DNA of 64,000 bases from Streptoalloteichus hindustanus (GCF_900129375.1 NZ_FQVN01000003.1:248001-312000); one strand, 5' to 3'. Shown: positions 27,011-35,745, counted from the stretch's first letter. Numbers and translations: made by a program. Notes: generated from the letters alone by a model not told the origin.

Positions 27011-27865
27011 TCAGGACGAGCCGCCCAGCGAGGCGGTGGCCGCCCGGCGCCGGCCGACCAGGACCGCGTCCGGGGCGCAGAGCGCGCAGGGGGTGAAGCC
27101 CAGCTCACGCGCCTCGCGCACGGGGAGCGGGATCGTGGGGCGGTCGGCCAACCACCCGCAGTCGGCGAGGTGGTACCTCGGGCGCTCGTCGACGACGAGC
27201 ACCTGGTCGGCCAGCTCGGCCACCGCGAGCACGTCGGCGGCGTCGGTGTCCTCCTCGGCCGGCTCCGGGTCCGGCTGGGGGTCCCGGGTCTCCCGGATCA
27301 CGGCCGACTCGCCGCCAGCTGGCGGGCCCGCGGCGATGCCATCGCCGGACGTGCCGGCCGCAGCCCGCTCGGCTGTGTCAAATCCCTTTGGGTCAAATCC
27401 CTTTGGGGCAAATCCCTTTGGGCCCGATTCGGCTGGGCCCGATTCGGCTGGGCCCAGCTTGGCCGCGCCCTGCTCTGCCCGGTTCCGCTCCAGTGGATTC
27501 CGCTCGATCGGGTTCTGCCCGGTCGGGCCCGCCGCGGCCGTGGAGAGCGCGTCGACCGAGGGATCGGCGAGTGGACCGGTCGGCCCCGAACCGGGCGCTC
27601 CGCCCGGTTCGGGGTCACCCGCTGCCACTTCCCCGTCGGCAGCGGGTCGCTCCGATCCACTCGCCGTGTTCCTGGGGGCCGCCGACCGGGCGGCCCGGCG
27701 GGCGGCGACCCGGCGCCGGCGCAACACCCACTCCACGAGGAGCAGTGCGCCGGCGACGGCGCTCGCCGCCACCGAACCCCACGCCCATGCGGACTGCCCG
27801 CTGGTCAGCGCCGCCACCAGCAGCCCGAAGGCCGCCAGCACGAGCACCAGGACGCCGAAGATCAC
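27011..27865 (-). CDS. Membrane-anchored protein with 5-residue tandem repeats and a C-terminal His/Cys motif
   Basis: 284 residues, not recognised as a named family. Two hydrophobic segments at about 2-20 and 27-46 are followed by an Arg-rich patch and a long Pro/Gly/Ala linker. Within it are five-residue repeats, PKGFA-PKGFD-PKGFD and PAESG-PAESG, plus NPIERNPLERN. The C-terminal 60 residues look folded and carry YHLADCGWL and GFTPCALCAPD, i.e. H-x3-C ... C-x2-C, a possible zinc site like those appended to some actinobacterial proteins. Position between wag31 and ileS corresponds to the small membrane gene Rv2144c of M. tuberculosis. GTG start preceded by GGAAAG. Function unknown. Confidence 0.72.
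   Translation of the reverse strand: MIFGVLVLVLAAFGLLVAALTSGQSAWAWGSVAASAVAGALLLVEWVLRRRRVAARRAARSAAPRNTASGSERPAADGEVAAGDPEPGGAPGSGPTGPLADPSVDALSTAAAGPTGQNPIERNPLERNRAEQGAAKLGPAESGPAESGPKGFAPKGFDPKGFDTAERAAAGTSGDGIAAGPPAGGESAVIRETRDPQPDPEPAEEDTDAADVLAVAELADQVLVVDERPRYHLADCGWLADRPTIPLPVREARELGFTPCALCAPDAVLVGRRRAATASLGGSS
27378..27467. repeat. 15-bp tandem repeats inside the membrane-anchored protein gene
   Basis: Three perfect or near-perfect units of TCAAATCCCTTTGGG (27378-27392, 27393-27407, 27408-27422), directly followed by two units of CCCGATTCGGCTGGG (27423-27437, 27438-27452) and one degenerate unit. Each unit keeps the frame and encodes five residues. The first set is far more AT-rich than its surroundings. 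Confidence 0.85.
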
Positions 27866-27914
27866 GCCGTCGTGCTTTCCGTCGTCCGCCGCGGCTGCCG
27901 ACGCCCCGAGGGCG

Positions 27915-28742
27915 TCAGCCGGCCTCGGCCGCGCGGGTGCCGAAGGTGTACCCGCCGGTCTGGCTGCCGCTGGACCGGTTGTCCGTCGGCGCGGCCGAAC
28001 CGCGGTCCTGGAGCTCCTGCAGCGTGGACTCCAGGAAGGTCTTCAGCCGGGTGCGGTACTCCCGCTCCAGCGTGCGCAGCTCGTCGATCTTGCGCTCGAG
28101 GACGTTCTTCTCCTGGGTGATGGTGCCCATCACCTCGGCGTGCTTGCGCTGCGCGTCGCGCTCCAGCGCGGTCGCCTTCTCCCTGGCCTGCCGCTCCAGG
28201 GCGGTGGCCTTCTCCCTGGCGTCGTTGAGCATGATCTCGGCGCGGCTGCGCGCGTCGTTGACCATCGCGTCGGCCTTGGTGCGGGCCTCCGACAGCAGCT
28301 GCTCGGACTTGGCGCGGGCCTCGGAGACCATGCTGTCGGCCTCGGCCTTGGCCTCGCCGGTGAGCCGGTCGGCCATCTCCTGGGCCAGGCCCAGGACCTT
28401 GGCGGCCTGCACGTGGTGGTCGCCACCACCGGGAGAGGTCTGCTCGACCACCGAGGGCGGCGGGACCGGCGCCAGGCGCCGGGGCTCGTCGACCGCCCGG
28501 GCGCCGACCGGCGCCGCGGCGGCCTTGGCCCGCGCGTCGTCCAGTTCGGCCCGTGCGCCATCGAGCTGCGACTCCAGCTGCTCGATCTTCTGGCGCAGGT
28601 CGTTGTTCTCCTCGATCAGCGTGGCGAGCTCGCTCTCGACCAGGTCGAGGAAGGCGTCGACCTCGTCCTCGTTGTAGCCCCGCTTACCGATGGGAGGCTT
28701 GCTGAACGCGACGTTGTGAACGTCAGCGGGGGTCAACGGCAT
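27915..28742 (-). CDS. wag31: Polar growth and septation coiled-coil protein DivIVA/Wag31
   Basis: 275 residues. It starts [19 protein letters not shown], and the conserved N-terminal lipid-binding domain runs through [20 protein letters not shown], followed by a coiled coil, an Ala/Pro-rich linker (about 75-105) and a long C-terminal coiled coil (about 115-250) rich in EAR/DAR heptads. DivIVA assembles at curved membranes at cell poles and recruits the wall-synthesis machinery, driving tip growth. ATG follows GAGGTGATC. In mycobacteria its gene ends the sepF-yggT-wag31 string, as here. Confidence 0.95.
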   Translation of the reverse strand: MPLTPADVHNVAFSKPPIGKRGYNEDEVDAFLDLVESELATLIEENNDLRQKIEQLESQLDGARAELDDARAKAAAAPVGARAVDEPRRLAPVPPPSVVEQTSPGGGDHHVQAAKVLGLAQEMADRLTGEAKAEADSMVSEARAKSEQLLSEARTKADAMVNDARSRAEIMLNDAREKATALERQAREKATALERDAQRKHAEVMGTITQEKNVLERKIDELRTLEREYRTRLKTFLESTLQELQDRGSAAPTDNRSSGSQTGGYTFGTRAAEAG

Positions 28743-28791
28743 CGAAAGATCACCTCACGCACTCCTCGGCTGCGGGTACCCGGGTTCCCCG

Positions 28792-29076
28792 TCACCCAGG
28801 ACTCACCAGTCGCATCAGTATGAACACGACCAGCAGCAGCACCATAATGGACAAGTCCAGACCGACGCCGCCGATCCGGACCGTCGGGATCACCCGACGT
28901 GCCAGCAGGACCGGCGGGTCGGTCACTGTGTAGATGGTCTCCAGCGTGACCGCAACCCCTCCGGACGGACGCCACTGGCGAGCGAACGCCCGGACGAGCT
29001 CGACGACGACGCGCGCCGTGAGCAGCAGCCAGAAGAAGAAGAGCAGGTAGTAAAGGACCAGCCGGACCGGTTCCAC
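28792..29076 (-). CDS. YggT-family membrane protein
   Basis: 94 residues with two membrane helices (about 5-24 and 72-91) linked by a loop containing PVLLARRVIPTVRIGGVGLDLS, the YggT signature. Genes of this family lie between sepF and divIVA across Gram-positive bacteria; the role in division or osmotic adaptation is not resolved. Starts at GTG 29076, 19 bases after the sepF stop. Confidence 0.9.
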   Translation of the reverse strand: MEPVRLVLYYLLFFFWLLLTARVVVELVRAFARQWRPSGGVAVTLETIYTVTDPPVLLARRVIPTVRIGGVGLDLSIMVLLLVVFILMRLVSPG

Positions 29077-29095
29077 TCCTCAACTCTGCCATCCC

Positions 29096-29734
29096 TCAGC
29101 TCCGGTTGAGGAAGGCACCCTCGGCCAGTCGCCGCCTGTCCTCCGCGGTCACGTCCACGTTCGGGGGTGAGAGGAGGAACACCCGATTGGTGATCTTGTC
29201 CATCGACCCCCGCATGGCGAACACCAGACCGGCGGCGAAGTCCACCAGCCGCTTGGCGTCCGCGGCGTCCATGTCGGTCAGGTTCATGATCACCGGGATG
29301 CCCTCCCGGTAGTGCTCGCCGATCGTCCTGGCCTCGCTGTGGTCCCGCGGGTGCAGCGTGGTGATCCGGCTGAACGGGCCGGTCTGCTCCACCGGGCGGG
29401 CCGGCGGCACCGGCTCCCTTGCCGGGTCCATGGCGAGCGCCCCGCGCACCGGCGCGTCCGGCAGCGGGCCGGTCGCGCCCGCCCAGCCGCGCCGCCCCGC
29501 GCCGCGCTCGGCCTCGTAGTCGGCGGCGTCGACGGGCTCCGGCCGGTACCCCCCGCGCCCGAAGCCCCGGCGATGGCCCCCCACGCGGTCCGCGTAGGGG
29601 TCGTAGTCCTCCGGCTCGGCGACGTACTCCCCCCGGTAGTCGCCCCGGTACCGGTCACGTTCGTCGGCGTAGGCGTCGACCTCGTCCACGGGGACCATCC
29701 CGAAGTAGGCCTTCAGCCTCTGCAGCGCGCTCAT
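29096..29734 (-). CDS. sepF: Cell division protein SepF
   Basis: FtsZ membrane anchor and Z-ring organiser. 212 residues: an N-terminal amphipathic helix (ALQRLKAYFGM) for membrane binding, an acidic/Tyr/Arg-rich linker with DRYRGDYRGEYV, and the C-terminal SepF domain with GIPVIMNLTDMDAADAKRLVDFAAGLVF and FLLSPPNVDVTAEDRRRL. GGAGGAAGGGC precedes the ATG. In actinobacteria, which lack FtsA and ZipA, SepF is the main FtsZ tether. Confidence 0.95.
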   Translation of the reverse strand: MSALQRLKAYFGMVPVDEVDAYADERDRYRGDYRGEYVAEPEDYDPYADRVGGHRRGFGRGGYRPEPVDAADYEAERGAGRRGWAGATGPLPDAPVRGALAMDPAREPVPPARPVEQTGPFSRITTLHPRDHSEARTIGEHYREGIPVIMNLTDMDAADAKRLVDFAAGLVFAMRGSMDKITNRVFLLSPPNVDVTAEDRRRLAEGAFLNRS

Positions 29735-29818
29735 GCCCTTCCTCCGCGACTCCCCTGCGCCGGTGTGTGACGGCCGCCACCCCGCTCCGCCGCCACGCCA
29801 CCGACTTCCCTCGTACGC

Positions 29819-30571
29819 TCACGGCGAGGCTAGCCGCCGACCGCCCAGCAGCGCTGTTCCGACACGCACCCAGGTCGACCCGTGGGCTATCGCCTGTTCG
29901 AGATCACCGCTCATGCCGGCGGACAGCTCCACGGCCGACGGATGATCGTTTCTTAGCCGGTCAGCGGCGGTGGCGAGCGCGGAGAAGGCCGCGTCCGGGG
30001 TCATCTCGCGGGGCGCGACGGCCATTACGCCCCGCAACGTCAATTCACCCGATTGCGCGATCTTGTCGGCCAGCGCCGGCAGGTCCGGTAGCGGACAGCC
30101 ACCACGCGCGGGGTCCCCGTCGATGCTCGCCTGCACCAGGACGTCGAGCGGCTCCGACCGCTCCCCCGCCTCCCGGGCGGCGGCCACCGCGCGGACCAGC
30201 GCGTCAGCCAACCGGGGGCTGTCGACGGACTGGACCACGCCGGCCCACCGCACGACCGCCCTGGCCTTGTTGCGCTGCAGGCGGCCCACCATGTGCCACC
30301 GGGCCGGGGCGCCCGGCCGCAGCCGGGCCAGCTCGGCGGCCTTCGGCCCGGCCTCCTGCTCCTTGTTCTCCCCGAACTCGGCCTGCCCCAGGTCCACCAG
30401 ACGGGCCACGTCCTCGGCGGGGAAGGTCTTGGTCACCGGCAGCAGGCGCACCCCGTCCGGGTCCCGCCCCGCCGCGGCGCAGGCGGCCGCGATGCGCTCC
30501 CGCAACGCGGCAAGGGCCGCCGCGAGCTCGGCCGTCCTGACGTCGCCCGCGCCGTCCGACCGCGCGCTCAC
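29819..30571 (-). CDS. YggS-family PLP homeostasis protein
   Basis: 250-residue single-domain PLP-binding protein (COG0325, PLPBP). The PLP lysine is in LLPVTKTFPAEDVARL near residue 47. FGENKEQE, WHMVGRLQRNKARAVV, VQSVDSP and LSAGMSGDLEQAIAHGSTWVRVG are diagnostic. It acts in pyridoxal phosphate balance rather than as an enzyme. GTG 30571 overlaps the pgeF stop (GTGA). This order, ftsZ-pgeF-yggS-sepF, is conserved in Gram-positive dcw regions. Confidence 0.92.
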   Translation of the reverse strand: MSARSDGAGDVRTAELAAALAALRERIAAACAAAGRDPDGVRLLPVTKTFPAEDVARLVDLGQAEFGENKEQEAGPKAAELARLRPGAPARWHMVGRLQRNKARAVVRWAGVVQSVDSPRLADALVRAVAAAREAGERSEPLDVLVQASIDGDPARGGCPLPDLPALADKIAQSGELTLRGVMAVAPREMTPDAAFSALATAADRLRNDHPSAVELSAGMSGDLEQAIAHGSTWVRVGTALLGGRRLASP

Positions 30572-31329
30572 GCTCGCCCACTCCCCTCGTCGGCGCCCTT
30601 CCCGGCGCCTTCCGCAGGTCCCTCCCCCGGCTCGAACCAGGTGACCGCCGCCAGTCGCCCGGTCGTGCCCTCCCTGCGGTGGCTGAACAGGCTCCGGTCC
30701 TCGACGGTGCACCGCGGGTCCAGGCCGATCCGCGCGACGCCGGCGTCGGCCAGCTGCCGCCACAGCCCGGCCCGCAGGTCCAGCCCCGGCGAGCCGGAAC
30801 GGGTGCGGCAGGCGCTGCCCGGCAGGTGCTTCTCCACGTCGTCCCGCATCGCGGCCGGCACCTCGTAGCAGTCGCCGCAGACGGCGGGGCCGAGCAGGAC
30901 CTCGATCCGCTCGTTCCGGGCGCCCAGCTCCCGCATGGCCGCCAGCGCCGCGGGGACCACGCCCACCCTGGCGCCGACCCGTCCCGCGTGCACCGCGGCC
31001 ACCACACCGGCCTCGGGGTCCCCGAGCAGCACCGGGACGCAGTCGGCGACCAACGCGACCAGTGCCAGCCCGGGCCGCGCCGTGACCAGCGCGTCGGTCG
31101 CCTCGGCCGGCCGGTCCAGCGGCCCGTCCACCACCGTCACGGTGCGGCCGTGGACCTGTTCCATCCAGACCAGCCGCTCGGGCGACAGGCCGACCCCCTC
31201 GGCGAGCCGCCGGCGGTTCGCCGCCACGGCCGCCGGGTCGTCCCCGACGTGGTCGCCCAGGTTGAACGTGTCGTACGGCGGCCGCGAGGCGCCGCCCTCC
31301 CGCGTGGTCACCACGCGACGAATCCGCAC
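30568..31329 (-). CDS. pgeF: Polyphenol oxidase/laccase-domain protein (PgeF/YfiH family)
   Basis: 253-residue cytosolic protein of the multicopper-like laccase-domain family; E. coli YfiH/PgeF corrects misincorporated L-Ser in the peptidoglycan precursor UDP-MurNAc. Metal-site residues are in WMEQVHGRTV, VADCVPVLL and VAAVHAGRVG, and GPAVCGDCYEVP follows. I place the start at GTG 31329 (GGGGAG upstream); further upstream codons lie in the region between it and the ftsZ hairpin. Confidence 0.88.
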   Translation of the reverse strand: MRIRRVVTTREGGASRPPYDTFNLGDHVGDDPAAVAANRRRLAEGVGLSPERLVWMEQVHGRTVTVVDGPLDRPAEATDALVTARPGLALVALVADCVPVLLGDPEAGVVAAVHAGRVGARVGVVPAALAAMRELGARNERIEVLLGPAVCGDCYEVPAAMRDDVEKHLPGSACRTRSGSPGLDLRAGLWRQLADAGVARIGLDPRCTVEDRSLFSHRREGTTGRLAAVTWFEPGEGPAEGAGKGADEGSGRA

Positions 31330-31425
31330 CGCAGGATCTCCCCGCCCCGGTCCCGTTGCTGTCGTCCGCGACCCTACCCAGCGGCCGCCCGCCACCCCAC
31401 TTGTCACCGATCACACACGACGAGA

Positions 31426-31458
31426 AGCGGGCACGCGCCGGGTGGCGCGCTGCCCGCT
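31426..31458 (-). terminator. Hairpin between ftsZ and pgeF
   Basis: AGCGGGCACGCGCC (31426-31439) pairs with GGCGCGCTGCCCGCT (31444-31458) around a GGGT loop with one bulge. It lies 38 bases past the ftsZ stop. Probably terminates or attenuates ftsZ before pgeF. Confidence 0.7.
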
Positions 31459-31496
31459 GCTCGGGGGTGGGACGCGGTGCCGCTCTCGGCGGCGGA

Positions 31497-32822
31497 CTAG
31501 CGCCGCATGAACGGCGGCACGTCCACGTCGTCGTCAGGGTCGTCCTCGACCGGCATCGGCCGCGGCGCCAGGCCGGAGCCGGGCGCGCCGGAGCGCGGGG
31601 TGGGCGACGGCCGCGGCGGCAGGCCGCCGACCGTGCCGCTCACACCGGTGGTGTGGTGGACGGGCGGGGTCGGGTTGGACGGCCCCACCGGGGGCGTTGG
31701 GTTCTGCCCCATCGGGGCGTGGCCCATGGGGTTCGGCGCGCCGACGGCCGGGGCCGGCTGGACGCCGAAACCGGACTGCTGGGCGGGGTCCGCCGGGCCC
31801 GGTGGCCCGCCCTGCGGCGGGTTGACCGGCGCCGGTCGGCCCACCGGGGCCGGGTCGAGCTTCTTGTGGGTCGGCGTGCCGCCGTCGAACCCGGCGGCGA
31901 TCACGGTGACCCTGACCTCGTCGCCGAGCGAGTCGTCGATCACCGTGCCGAAGATGATGTTGGCCTCGGGGTGGGCGGCCTCCTGCACCAGCGACGCCGA
32001 CTCGTTGATCTCGAACAGACCGAGGTCGGAGCCGCCGGCGATGGACAGCAGCACGCCGTGCGCGCCCTCCATCGAGGCCTCCAGCAGCGGCGAGTTGATC
32101 GCCTTCTGCGCCGCCTGCACAGCGCGGCCCTCGCCCCTGGCCGAGCCGATGCCCATCAGCGCGCTGCCCGCGCCGGACATGACGCTCTTGACGTCGGCGA
32201 AGTCCAGGTTGATCAGACCGGGGGTGGTGATCAGGTCGGTGATGCCCTGCACACCGGAGAGGAGCACCTCGTCGGCGGAGCGGAACGCGTCCATCAGGCT
32301 CACACCGATGTCGCCGAGCTGCAGCAGCCGGTCGTTCGGGATGACGATCAGGGTGTCGCACTCGTTGCGCAGCGCCTTGATGCCCTCCTCGGCCTGGTTG
32401 GCCCGCCGCCGCCCCTCGAAGGAGAACGGGCGGGTGACCACGCCGATGGTCAGCGCGCCGAGCTTGCGGGCGACCGCGGCGACGACCGGCGCGCCGCCGG
32501 TGCCCGTGCCGCCGCCCTCGCCGGCGGTCACGAAGACCATGTCGGCGCCCTTGAGGACCTCCTCGATCTCCTCCTTGTGGTCCTCGGCGGCCTTGCGCCC
32601 GACCTCGGGGTTGGCGCCGGCGCCGAGCCCCCTGGTCAGCTCGCGGCCGATGTCCAGCTTGACGTCCGCGTCGGACATCAGCAGCGCCTGGGCGTCGGTG
32701 TTCACCGCGATGAACTCGACGCCCTTGAGCCCGACCTCGATCATGCGGTTCACGGCGTTGACGCCGCCACCACCGATACCGACGACCTTTATCACCGCGA
32801 GGTAGTTGTGCGGGGGCGTCAT
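31497..32822 (-). CDS. ftsZ: Cell division protein FtsZ
   Basis: Tubulin-like GTPase that forms the Z ring. 441 residues: [17 protein letters not shown] near residue 15, the tubulin signature [15 protein letters not shown] near residue 100, and the T7-loop region. After about residue 315 comes a Pro/Gly-rich linker, ending in the conserved C-terminal peptide [10 protein letters not shown] that binds SepF/FtsW. ATG 32822 is preceded by AGGAAGG. It is separated from ftsQ by an unusual three-gene insert, so its 222 bp upstream interval should carry its own promoter; TACGGT (minus strand, near 32970) is a possible -10 box. Confidence 0.97.
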   Translation of the reverse strand: MTPPHNYLAVIKVVGIGGGGVNAVNRMIEVGLKGVEFIAVNTDAQALLMSDADVKLDIGRELTRGLGAGANPEVGRKAAEDHKEEIEEVLKGADMVFVTAGEGGGTGTGGAPVVAAVARKLGALTIGVVTRPFSFEGRRRANQAEEGIKALRNECDTLIVIPNDRLLQLGDIGVSLMDAFRSADEVLLSGVQGITDLITTPGLINLDFADVKSVMSGAGSALMGIGSARGEGRAVQAAQKAINSPLLEASMEGAHGVLLSIAGGSDLGLFEINESASLVQEAAHPEANIIFGTVIDDSLGDEVRVTVIAAGFDGGTPTHKKLDPAPVGRPAPVNPPQGGPPGPADPAQQSGFGVQPAPAVGAPNPMGHAPMGQNPTPPVGPSNPTPPVHHTTGVSGTVGGLPPRPSPTPRSGAPGSGLAPRPMPVEDDPDDDVDVPPFMRR

Positions 32823-33044
32823 CGGGTCCGCCTTCCTGATCGTGGCTCCTGCTCTGGTGCTGCGCTGGTCGGCCGGAGTCGGTCCGGCGCGCGTCCCACC
32901 CCGGACCGAACCCTCGACCTCGGCGAGAGGCTCAGAGTGATGTCGACTCCCTAGCTGTCGGTCCGGACCGTAAGCACCGCGCGGGGCGCGGTCCAGCAAC
33001 CACGCCGCGTGTCGGCCCAGGTCTTCGACACTGTGCGCGATCGC

Positions 33045-33545
33045 TCACTCCCCGGTCACCCCGTCGAGCAACTCCCGCACCACGTCGAGGTGCCCCGCGT
33101 GTCGCGCGGTCTCCTCGACCATGTGCGCGAGCACCCAGCGCACGGACACGGTACCGCCGCGGAAGCCCACCTCATGATCGAGGTCCAGCCCCGCGGCGAT
33201 CTCGCGACTGACCGCGCACTGCGCAGCGTAGTCGGTCAACAGGCGCTCCAAGGTCGTTTCCCCGCCCACCCGCCAGTCCGCGTCGAGGTCCGCCTCGGTC
33301 CACGGCACGCGGTTCGGCCGGCCGGCCAGCACGAACTCGAACCAGTAGTGCTCGACCCAGCGCAGGTGCAGGACGATCCCGGCCGCGGTGGTCAGCGGGG
33401 AGGGCAGCGGCGCGCGCCTGGCCAACTCGTCGGACAGGCCCTCGCACTTGGTGTGGACGGTCGCCCGCAGGTAGTCCACGAACCCCCCGAGCACCGCGCG
33501 CTCGTCCCCGGTCGTCGGCGGATCCGTCCGCGTGATCGTCGTCAT
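33045..33545 (-). CDS. DinB-fold (DUF664) family protein, second copy
   Basis: 166-residue member of the DinB/DUF664 metalloprotein superfamily, clearly related to but diverged from the protein at 5445-5954: GLSDELARRAPLPS, GIVLHLRWVEHYWFE and HMVEETARHAGHLDVVRE give the three-histidine metal site. Substrate unknown; mycothiol-dependent detoxification is possible from superfamily knowledge. It is one of three genes inserted between ftsZ and ftsQ and is divergent from the membrane-protein gene at 33673. Confidence 0.82.
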   Translation of the reverse strand: MTTITRTDPPTTGDERAVLGGFVDYLRATVHTKCEGLSDELARRAPLPSPLTTAAGIVLHLRWVEHYWFEFVLAGRPNRVPWTEADLDADWRVGGETTLERLLTDYAAQCAVSREIAAGLDLDHEVGFRGGTVSVRWVLAHMVEETARHAGHLDVVRELLDGVTGE

Positions 33546-33611
33546 GGCGGGCAACTCTGCCGGGCCCGACGCGCGGGGACGAGCGGATTGTCCAGGTTGT
33601 TTCGCTGTTGT

Positions 33612-33670
33612 GTTTCCATGGCGGAAACTCGTGACTTGACAGGACGGAAAGGCGCACGGTTGCCTTTCCG
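33612..33670. promoter_or_regulatory. Two palindromes between the DinB-fold and membrane-protein genes
   Basis: GTTTCC-N5-GGAAAC (33612-33628) and CGGAAAGGC-N8-GCCTTTCCG (33645-33670), both perfect and sharing GGAAA half-site character. The second ends 2 bases before the plus-strand ATG at 33673, so it may work as an operator or as an RNA hairpin masking the start. TTGACA at 33636-33641 lies between them. Confidence 0.65.
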
Positions 33671-33672
33671 AC

Positions 33673-34137
33673 ATGGAAAGCCACCCGCCCGCGCTGACCG
33701 TCGAGCAGGCCAGGGCCGCCCTCGCCGGCATCGACGACGTGCGGGTCGCCACGGCCAGGGCCACCAGGACCCCCCGGTGGTTCTGGCTCGCGACGGCCCT
33801 CCTGGTGTCCTCGGCCGCCCTGATCCAGCTCCTCCCGCCCACACCGCGGATCGCGTTGGCCTTCGCGCCCGGGCTCTGCACTGTCCTGCTGGTCCGGGTC
33901 CACCAACGACGTGTCGGCGTGCGGCTGAACGCCTGGCGGCTGCGCCGCATGCGCCTGCCGATCGTCGTGCTCGTGGTGGGCACCGTCCTGCTCATGGGCG
34001 TGGGCGTCACCGGGGACCGCGGCTTCGACGCCCGGTGGACGTGGGCGTTGAGCGCGGCGCTCATGGCGGGCTGGACGCTCGCGTGCACCACGTGGATCGA
34101 GCGCCGCTGGGAGTCGGCTGTGCGGAGCGCGGCATGA
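33673..34137 (+). CDS. Small four-helix membrane protein, unknown function
   Basis: 154 residues with hydrophobic segments at about 37-55, 62-77, 96-113 and 122-140, and a cytoplasmic N-terminus with basic residues before the first helix. No family name recognised. Small membrane proteins like this are often encoded beside single-domain winged-helix regulators in actinomycetes, and such a regulator lies 420 bp downstream on the same strand. No ribosome-binding site: the space before the ATG is taken by a 9-bp hairpin. Confidence 0.72.
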   Translation: MESHPPALTVEQARAALAGIDDVRVATARATRTPRWFWLATALLVSSAALIQLLPPTPRIALAFAPGLCTVLLVRVHQRRVGVRLNAWRLRRMRLPIVVLVVGTVLLMGVGVTGDRGFDARWTWALSAALMAGWTLACTTWIERRWESAVRSAA

Positions 34138-34556
34138 GGCAGATCAGGTGACCAGGATCACGATCTCGTCACCGTCCCCGTTCCGGCCCGGCCCACGGGT
34201 GCACCCTGGGCGAAGCGGCCGGCCGCCAGCGGTGTTCGGCGCATGACCCGTGTTCCGCGCGACCGGACGCCGAGAGACCCCGGCGGGCAGCAGCGCGTCG
34301 CGAGCGGGCGGAGTCGAAACGTGGTCATTCCCGGCAGCCTCCGGAATCCTCCCGGCACGGAGCACCGCGCCAACGGCTGCGGGGCGGTCGGCGGCCGGAC
34401 GAGAGCGGCGGTCCCGACCCGGACGGGACCGACCGGTGCGCGCCGACCACCCGTTCCCCCGACGCTCACCAGCACACCGGCCCGGACCACGAGCGGGCAG
34501 ACCAGAAACCGGCGGACCAGGAGCCGGCGCCGGCGCGGCCCGACTCCGGGGAGCCA
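34138..34556 (+). other. Gap between membrane-protein and regulator genes
   Basis: 419 bp. The open frames here are low-complexity Arg/Pro/Thr runs with no family features, and base composition is less codon-like than in neighbouring genes. The region may be a decayed gene or just regulatory spacer. I see no strong hairpin. Confidence 0.4.
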
Positions 34557-34913
34557 GTGGTGAGCCGGACCCCGAAAGGATTCGACCCGGTCGTGCACGC
34601 GCCCAACCGGCTGCAGATCTGCGCCCTGCTCGACGCGGTGGACGAGATGGAGTTCTCCGTCGTCCGCGACACCCTCGGGGTCAGCGACTCCGTGCTGAGC
34701 AAGCACGTCGCCGTCCTGAGCGAGGCGAGCTACGTCGAACAACGCCGCGCCGTGCGGAACACCCGGCAACGGGTGTGGCTCCGGCTGACCACCCAGGGCC
34801 GCAACGCCTACCACCACCACGTCACGGCGCTGCGCTCGATCATCGGGGGTTCGGTCACCGGGGGTTCGAACGTCGAGGGTTCGGTCACCGGAGGATCGGT
34901 CACCGGGGACTGA
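34557..34913 (+). CDS. Winged-helix transcriptional regulator (HTH_34/MarR-like)
   Basis: 118 residues. Residues about 12-95 are a compact winged helix: APNRLQICALLDAVDEMEF, SVVRDTLGVSDSVLSKHVAVL (recognition helix) and the wing RQRVWLRLTTQGR. The last 22 residues are a Gly/Ser/Val/Thr repeat encoded by 15-bp tandem units. GGGGAG precedes the GTG pair at 34557/34560. Target unknown; the palindromes at 33612-33670 are the obvious candidates. Convergent with ftsQ, 28 bases apart, with no strong terminator between. Confidence 0.83.
   Translation: MVSRTPKGFDPVVHAPNRLQICALLDAVDEMEFSVVRDTLGVSDSVLSKHVAVLSEASYVEQRRAVRNTRQRVWLRLTTQGRNAYHHHVTALRSIIGGSVTGGSNVEGSVTGGSVTGD
34845..34910. repeat. 15-bp tandem repeats at the 3' end of the regulator gene
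   Basis: Four in-frame 15-bp units at 34845, 34860, 34875 and 34890 (type GGGGGTTCGGTCACC, with variation), then a partial unit and the stop. They encode the GGSVT-like tail. Probably unfolded and length-variable. Confidence 0.8.
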
Positions 34914-34941
34914 CCGGCGTCGGCGTCGTGCCGGCGGGCCG

Positions 34942-35745
34942 TCAGGCGACGGTGGGCAACTCCGGCGCGGAGATGTCGTAGACGCTGCCCGGACGGGTGA
35001 GCAGCGCGGCGAGCACCGCGGCCTTGCGCTCGGAGTCCGCGCCGCCGCCCCACCGCACCTCCCGGCCCGCGGACAGGGTCAGCCGCACGTCCCCCGGCGT
35101 CCGCGCGGTCACCGTGAGGACCTCCTGGCGCACCCGCTCCGGGATGCTCACCAGGACCCGCACGCCCACCGCCGTGGCCGGGTCGTCCGGCCCGGCCCGC
35201 TCGACCACCAGCTCGGGCAGACCGGCCGCGCCCTCCGGCGCGGGCGCGTAGGCCGTGCCGGTGCCGTCCACCAGCTTCGACCCGTCGCCCTCCTTGACCA
35301 CCGCCACCGGGGTCCGCTCCACGACCTGGAGCACCACGGTGTCCGGCCAGGAGCGACGCACCTCCACCGAGGCCACACGGGGCATCCCGCGCACCCGGGA
35401 GGAGACGCCCTCGGCGTCCAGCCGCGCCAACGGCGTGCCCTCCGCGATGGCGGCCTGCCGGCGCACGTCGTCCGCGCCGAGCACGCTCACCCCGGTGACC
35501 TGGACCTCCCGCACCCCGAGCAGCGGCGAGAAGTAGACCACCGCGAGCAGGCTCAGCACGGCCAGCACGCCGACGGCCGCCAGGAACCCCCGGGGCAGCC
35601 GGGGCCGGCGCGGACGTCGAGCCCGGCTCCCGGGGCGACGACGCGGGACGACGCGGTCGCCGGCGGCGGCCGAACGCCCCCCGCCGCGGGGCCGGCGGGC
35701 GCCCGGGCGCGCGCCCCGCCCCCGGCCCCGCGGCGCGGCGCTCAC
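34942..35745 (-). CDS. ftsQ: Cell division protein FtsQ
   Basis: Bitopic divisome protein linking FtsB/FtsL to the septal synthase. 267 residues: a very Arg/Gly-rich cytoplasmic N-terminus of about 50 residues, one membrane helix ([19 protein letters not shown]), then the POTRA domain beginning [18 protein letters not shown] and the beta domain with [14 protein letters not shown] 35745 overlaps the murC stop (GTGA). Last gene of the murE-to-ftsQ string; ftsZ, normally next, is displaced by about 2.1 kb. Confidence 0.93.
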   Translation of the reverse strand: MSAAPRGRGRGARPGARRPRGGGRSAAAGDRVVPRRRPGSRARRPRRPRLPRGFLAAVGVLAVLSLLAVVYFSPLLGVREVQVTGVSVLGADDVRRQAAIAEGTPLARLDAEGVSSRVRGMPRVASVEVRRSWPDTVVLQVVERTPVAVVKEGDGSKLVDGTGTAYAPAPEGAAGLPELVVERAGPDDPATAVGVRVLVSIPERVRQEVLTVTARTPGDVRLTLSAGREVRWGGGADSERKAAVLAALLTRPGSVYDISAPELPTVA

